From Polytrichum commune (lineage: Eukaryota > Streptophyta > Polytrichopsida > Polytrichales > Polytrichaceae), in assembly GCA_950295325.1 (NCBI GenBank), contig OX485806.1, forward strand, positions 6,634,001-6,698,000: a stretch of 64,000 nucleotides of DNA, given 5' to 3'. Made by a program: the position numbers and the translations under genes. This document shows, piece by piece, positions 58,361-64,000 of this stretch; positions within the stretch are counted from its first letter, which is position 1; each line of letters begins with the position of its first letter. A model generated the notes under the pieces. The model was not told the origin of the DNA and made no database searches. It saw only the letters and a program-made list of their open reading frames with translations.

Positions 58361-58418
58361 GGGATGTCCCAACCTAGTGCAATTTGAGTCTCATTGCACT
58401 AGGTTGGGGCATCCCATC
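58361..58418. repeat. Short near-perfect hairpin
   Basis: TGGGATGTCCCAACCTAGTG.. pairs with ..CACTAGGTTGGGGCATCCCA over about 24 bp, with a loop of about 11 bases. It is probably a tiny MITE. No mature small RNA can be inferred. Confidence 0.6.
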
Positions 58419-58419
58419 G

Positions 58420-61400
58420 TCATGGATTTCATGTGAGCGTTTGTCATGTCACATCACATCATGCAATGGCGACATGATGCCAGACCAAAAACGTCACATC
58501 CGGGGGGGGGGGGGGCAAAACAATTTGCCTTGGGCCAAATTGAATACTTGCCATTAGTCGGCTTCTAAACTAAACGATTGTACTTCAACAATCGTTTATT
58601 TTTAGTCAATTGTCTGCCAATTCGACTACTCTTTAGTAGCCATCTAGTTTAAAAACCGATTGCTCATTCACATTCTTTGGCCCAAATGGATAGCTCATTG
58701 ACAATCAATTGGTTTAAAAGCCAATTGTTGGTGACTAGTTAACTACACCAACGCAGTTGACAAATCAAGCAATTACATGTGAGCAATTGATGTGTCAAAT
58801 GCTTGTCCCCCCATAGACATGTGGTGTCCACTTAAGATGGGCAGGGGTCACATCCAATCGATGCCCTCCCTGTCAATATATATGAACCCAATTCCATTCT
58901 ACCTTCAATTTGCCCTCACTCCAGTGGGTTCTTGGTTGTTGAATAACCGTTGCCACTCAATAACCAAGGTGAGTTGGAGGGCCCACATTATGTGTTTGTG
59001 TTCGGGAATTATACTTTATTGCACCACATCAACTTATGCATGTCATACGTACATACATTCTCCATTTCACAAGTGGCATAATAATCCATTTCAACCACTT
59101 TTATTTTAGATAATTTGGGATAGATTTTTTAAGTATTACTAGAATTTGGAAAATGTAAACACTTATTTTGGAAATAGTATATTGTTTAATTGATATAAGT
59201 GTAGGCTTTATTGTAAATAAATTCAATGGATGTTAGTGCTTATTTTGAAGTATTGCTATTTTAAGCTAAATTAATCTAAGGGAAAATTTGTTGGTTTAGC
59301 GGCTATGATTGTGGATGAAGAGAACACACCACTGGAACCTTCGTGTGCCAAAGGAATCAGGTTCAAGGGGGACTCCAATATGGACTTTAAGGTTGGCGCC
59401 AGGAGATACGCCCAGAAGAAGAAGACTCAATGCATCGAGGGGTAGATCACAACCCATCAATTTGGAGGTGGCGCGGGATACCAACGTTCTCACCAATTCC
59501 AGATGGCAAGATGAGAGGGATATGTGGGTATAGAACTATTCAAAGGTATGTGGAGCAAACACATCTAATAACGAAGTTTGTGTTGAGCGCGAATGTCGAT
59601 TGAATGTCCAAATAAAAATTTGGGTTATGAAAGGAGGTGAGCCATGAGATTTTTGGAGACCTATGCCAAGAGGTTCAGGGGCACAAGCATGGTCAAGTAC
59701 ACAACTCCGTTACCCTACATAGTTTTAAGTGAAAGTTATTCAAAACTATATACTAAATTTGATTTTTTTGAAGCAAAAAAACATTAACATTTGAAAAAAC
59801 ACGTTGATATACAAAGCCAAACAATGTTGTTGACAAATGTTTTTTTCTAGAAAAGTCTATAGTTTTAGAAGACATTGCAAGTAGTGTGCAAGTAGATATA
59901 TTGAACATGTAATTGTCTAAAATTTGTTTAAAATGTGATAAATTACATCTAATCAAGTTTTTCTACAAATTTATGTAATGGTGACAACATGTTTATAATG
60001 AATTCAAGGAATACGGAAAAAAATCAACTTCAAAATATATAAGGTCATAAATGTATGTCCAATAGTAGATTTATCCATTACCTTTTGAGTGGTAGTTTTA
60101 ATGATAAGTTTTGAAGATCTCATTATGATATTCTATATTAACCGTGTTTGCTTCATGGGAGTATATATGGGGGTGACCGAGGGAGTCCAATCGTGGGCAT
60201 ATGTTCATGTGGTTGTCCAAATGGTGTACGCCAAGGTCATTTTGGGTGTACAAATCGACTAGTCAACCATCCCACGTACTAACGCAAATTTAAGGGCAAC
60301 ATGCCATAGTAGGGTCATACTTACTTTTGTGCTAGGCTGGAACATTGGCCGACCAATCCCATTGGCATGGCAATCTCCAACGAATCCTCTAGCCGTCCAA
60401 ACTTATTTTGATTTCCTTCCGGTCCTAGGTCATCAACCCCGAGGAACTTCACCCTCCAACTGCATAGACCTTGACAATGCAAACACGGTGTTAGGGGCAC
60501 CCATTGAACCACGTGTCAAGTGACAAAGAATCCACATAACACCACCACATGGACCCCGCTTGGTTTGTGGAAATGATATTGGTGAATCCAACACCACCAC
60601 TAGTAATTGCCGATAATGACAGTCTGGAGGTGTTGACAGCTAAGTTGGTGAAATGCAAATCGGACCACGAACAAGAATTGGAGTTGGTCCGCCTACAACA
60701 AGCAAGCGAGGTCCAAGGGTTGAAATCCCAAATTGAGGATTTGACCAATCTTTCAAGGGTCAACAATGCTTACCAACCGGGGACGTAATTGGGGGCATGA
60801 GTAGGAACTCAAGGGGCCCAAGGACAGGGGCCATCAAGAAATATGGAGGCAATTAGGGTTGGTTATGCTAGGGTAATTCATAGGAGCTAGATGTTGGAGG
60901 ATGACTACACATGCATGGTCACAAGCACCCTCATGTATGTAATGCACAAGAAGGTGTAGATGGACGAGCTTGAGAAACTTAGGAATCCCTACAAATTAAC
61001 AATGCCATGATCATCGATTTTTATTCACCTCGTGGCCATCCGTGGACTTCATGTTCCACTATGGATTTTGGGTCGATGAGCAACATGAACCTAGCATTGA
61101 TTGGAATGCACAACCCGTAGATGAACTCCAATGGGCAACCATGGTATCATCTCGCATTGTAAAACCTCCAACCACATTGGCCTTGCCGTGACCATGTTTC
61201 CCCGCGTAGATCAAGGCTGGGGGTTTTTGTGGCATACGTACTAAACCTTGGGGACTTGAAGGTGTATGGATCATTGGTTCTTGTGGTCATATGGTCCATC
61301 CAAATTGCTTGTTATCTCACATGATGCAAACATGTTGTTATCATTTATGCAAAGCCCCTTTTCATCGCATGTTGTGCAAGCAATTCAAAGTGCAATGGGA

Positions 61401-62450
61401 ATGCTTTGGATGGTGAGTACAATAGGATCCACGGTGTATTGCCCGCAAAATACTGCAATCATACGGCTTAGAACTAATAGGCTCAACAATATGGAAAGGA
61501 CCTCCAAGGTTATTCAAATAATCTCACAACCAAGCACATCACAAGGACAGTCCATAAGTTTAACCTTGGTCCTACACCTAAAGCATGTGGTGAGAGAGCA
61601 TTTTGTATCAAGTCATGGAGGCCATGTTGGTAATACAAGGGATTTCGTTGAGGGTCTACACCCCCAAGGTTACATTCATAACTCAAACAACACTGTGACC
61701 GTGGGGGTATTGCCACATATATGAACCCATTCCAATCAAGATGACGACTTAGAATATGGAAGACACGTTGCATGTTCAATGTTTTGAGGTTGATCAAGAA
61801 CAATGGGAGGTCGTTGCCCAAAAGGTGTCGTACAACGACAAAGATATTCATGTTAGGTTGAACAAGTGGAAATACGTCAACAACTTTATGGACGTTTGGG
61901 ATGGAGCCAATAGCCCAAGCATGCAAGACATGTGCATTTGTTCCCAAGTAGCTAAAAGGCAAAAGTTGTAGAGTTGTGGGTCCTCAACAGAATTAGGTGT
62001 GAGGCAAGTGTTGAGGTCACCTTCAACCCTCAGCCTCAAACAGTGTAACCCGTTGCTAACTAGTTACATGGACATTACTCCTATCAAAATTAGACTGCTC
62101 ATAACCTCCCATTCTTTGGAGGTGGATATGCATGCCAAAGTTACATTAGTATTTTCACCAAGGGTGATCCTCCATCTCTTAATTTTTTGAACTTTAATGC
62201 ACATACATCTTTATTTGTTTCAAGGAGTCCCTTATTAAATATCTTAGGAATTTCCCATGGATTAAATGCTCAAGTTTTCCAAGTTGTGCTCTCCTAAGAT
62301 CGTAATGTCAAGGTTAAGTGTCTTAAGGAATAAGTTTACATTTCCAACATCAATCCACACATAATATCTTGTAATTACTCTTATTGCTTTCATGACTTGA
62401 ATACATATATCAGCATTCCTTCTTTCAAATTTTAATTCACATGTACTTTG
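58420..62450. other. Decayed, unassigned sequence
   Basis: Several medium ORFs lie on the plus strand (59309-59533, 60549-60788, 61266-61724, 61756-61971) but in different frames and with interruptions. The one at 60549-60788 has a coiled-coil-like heptad run (LTAKLVKCKSDHEQELELV). Together they could be the remains of a transposon protein upstream of the 1.25-kb repeat, but I see no diagnostic motif. A 14-G run is at 58502-58515. Confidence 0.4.
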
Positions 62451-62455
62451 TCAAA

Positions 62456-63870
62456 GTTCATGATTCACACTTATGATTTGAATATGTTCCCGTAATTATT
62501 TATACCAAATCTACCTAGATTGGTATGAGGTACTCTATGATGTGAAATTTTAGTTATAATCACGGGAGAGGTGATGGATAATTTGGCCTACTTGACGGCC
62601 TCTCATGAAACTCCTTCACCTTGAATTCTCTCTTCTCAAATGATGGCTGCTATACATTCCAACTTAATTTCACCCGTCATTCCCAAATCACCTTAATGTA
62701 TTAAATCGATGCTAGTTGAGAAGTGCCTTGTTGGTAGACAAGTTAAGGTTATGTGACAGTTTTGGAAAACATTCGTTCTATTTCATGAGTTGCTTCTTTG
62801 CAAAGTTTCCACACTTCTTTCTTTTGTTGCGCTCGGCATAATTTTAAGCCTTCGGTGAGTTTGGTGACTTTCTAACTTTTGATTTCATATGTCCTTGTTC
62901 TAATCATTAAGTTTGTTTGATATCTCCAAGTACTCTTGTTGATATTTCTACCTTCAAGTACTTGGGTTGATATTTTCAAGTTTAGAGTTGTAGATTATTC
63001 TATTGTTTCCTCTTGGTTTGGAATTCATGTGTCATTTCGATGTTCCCTTTCTCCTTGGGAAATTTGATTGGTAATTCTTTTCATTTGGTTTCCCCATCTT
63101 CTACTTTGTTTGACCTTACGGTCGTTTTTATTTTCTTCAAGTTTTCAAAAATTTGTTGTAAATTTTTGGAGTTCAAGCGTTAGAAATTTCCTCCAAGTCA
63201 TTTAGCCTTCAAAAATGTTCATCAAAACATCCTTCAAAACGTCCTCCAAAGTCTTCAAACGTCTTTCAAAGTTGGTCTTCGAAAAGTCTACAAGAATACG
63301 CTCCTGATGAGTCTTCGTGACGCTCACGTAGAATGCTCGTTGTTGAATGAGGTCCTTTAGGGGCCTTTTTGGTGCCCCTTTATATAGGGTTTAAAACCTA
63401 CAGTTTCCTTAATGGGGTGGTTACACTTCTCTCCCCTATCGTCAAATGTTTAAATTTACTAATTGTAGCATCGTATGTTTCTATTTTCTAATTTATCATT
63501 GAATGTTTATTTTTGGAAATAAGCATGTGTTATATATGTATTTATCCGTGAAAAAAATGTGGTGCATTCAACTGTATGAACACCATATTCGAAATTTTGG
63601 GAGATTTCCAGTCTCCCAATTTGATGACAATTTAGGTGGAGTCGACCTAAAATGTACCCAGTGGGTACATTTTAGGTCGACTCAACCTAAACTGTATTTT
63701 CCCAAAATCATGGAATTTTCCCAAAATTTTGAATATGGTGTTTATGCCTAGATGTGTTGTTGCATCTCATGCAATATCATCCGGTATATCCATTCATAAT
63801 TGGTTAATGTTCATTCAAGGGGTTCACATTCATTGGTATGTTTGTCATCTACTTATTTCCATCCGAGGTC
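62456..63870. repeat. 1.25-kb dispersed repeat, copy 2
   Basis: Direct copy of 32104-33345, with many substitutions and small indels, interrupted by the MITE at 63579-63742. Confidence 0.75.
63579..63742. mobile_element. 164-bp fold-back MITE with visible empty site
   Basis: Inverted ends AACACCATATTC and GAATATGGTGTT, and a central palindrome around GGTCGA..CCTAAAATGTACCCA and its complement, centred near 63660. TATG flanks both sides (63575-63578 and 63743-63746). The first copy of the repeat, near 33208, reads ACCATATGCCTTGATG across the same point without the insert, which proves the insertion and its boundaries. It has no coding capacity. Confidence 0.85.
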
Positions 63871-64000
63871 TGCTTACTACATTGTCTTTCATGAGTACCC
63901 AAGGATATAGAAGAACATATGTTTGTATGGTAGATTTGTGTGAGCCCAGAAGCTGCACTCACATGCTAGGTAATCCTAAAACAACATAATCTTGGAAGTA

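Noticed and set aside
1-64000. CRISPR arrays, operons, ribosome binding sites, organelle inserts
   Set aside because: The window is nuclear plant DNA with spliced genes; no regularly spaced repeat array and no chloroplast or mitochondrial gene sequence was recognised.

Overview
This is a stretch of land-plant nuclear DNA. It has spliced genes with GT-AG introns, two dirigent-like genes (a land-plant family), a chloroplast-targeted EcfT/ABCI12 protein, a theta-class glutathione S-transferase, a PRP22-type splicing helicase, ribosomal protein eL36, and plant-type tRNA-Asn and intron-containing tRNA-Tyr. Low gene density (about six protein genes in 64 kb), short genes and many small DNA transposons fit a bryophyte or other seed-free plant. 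A liverwort is plausible, but the sequence alone does not settle this.

Layout. 1-8.2 kb: eL36 (minus), whose 3' flank is a threefold degenerate tandem repeat, then a 7-exon theta GST (minus) whose first intron carries a 300-bp tandem duplication that includes the exon-1 splice donor. 8.5-13.8 kb: a transposon cluster with a Mutator-like fold-back relic split by a 5'-truncated LINE (perfect 14-bp target duplication), a pogo-like element and a complete hAT-type element (8-bp target duplication, transposase remnant). 15.6-19.8 kb: 7-exon ABCI12-like gene (minus). 20.1-20.6 kb: an inverted-repeat element. 21 kb: two convergent tRNA genes. 22.4-26.5 kb: the PRP22/DEAH5 helicase (minus, one intron).

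26.5-44.2 kb has no gene I can support. It holds an old LINE copy broken by a PIF/Harbinger-like element that itself carries a pogo-like element, a fold-back MITE, a 1.25-kb dispersed repeat found again at 62.5-63.9 kb, and long AT-rich sequence without ORFs. 44.2-56.7 kb is an inverted duplication of a dirigent-like gene: two nearly identical copies face outward, each with about 580 bp of shared 3' flank, separated by about 10 kb. Between them sits a nearly perfect 1,184-bp fold-back Mutator-like element with 512-bp arms and a perfect 10-bp target duplication. 56.7-64 kb has a CACTA-like miniature element, a small hairpin, decayed unassigned sequence, and a second copy of the 1.25-kb repeat interrupted by a 164-bp MITE whose empty site is visible in the first copy.

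The genes do not form a pathway. They are ordinary nuclear genes (translation, splicing, plastid transport, detoxification, secreted dirigent) set in transposon-rich sequence. The most notable features are the fold-back element, the inverted dirigent duplication, the hAT element and the datable nested insertions. I found no evidence for an unknown multi-gene system.
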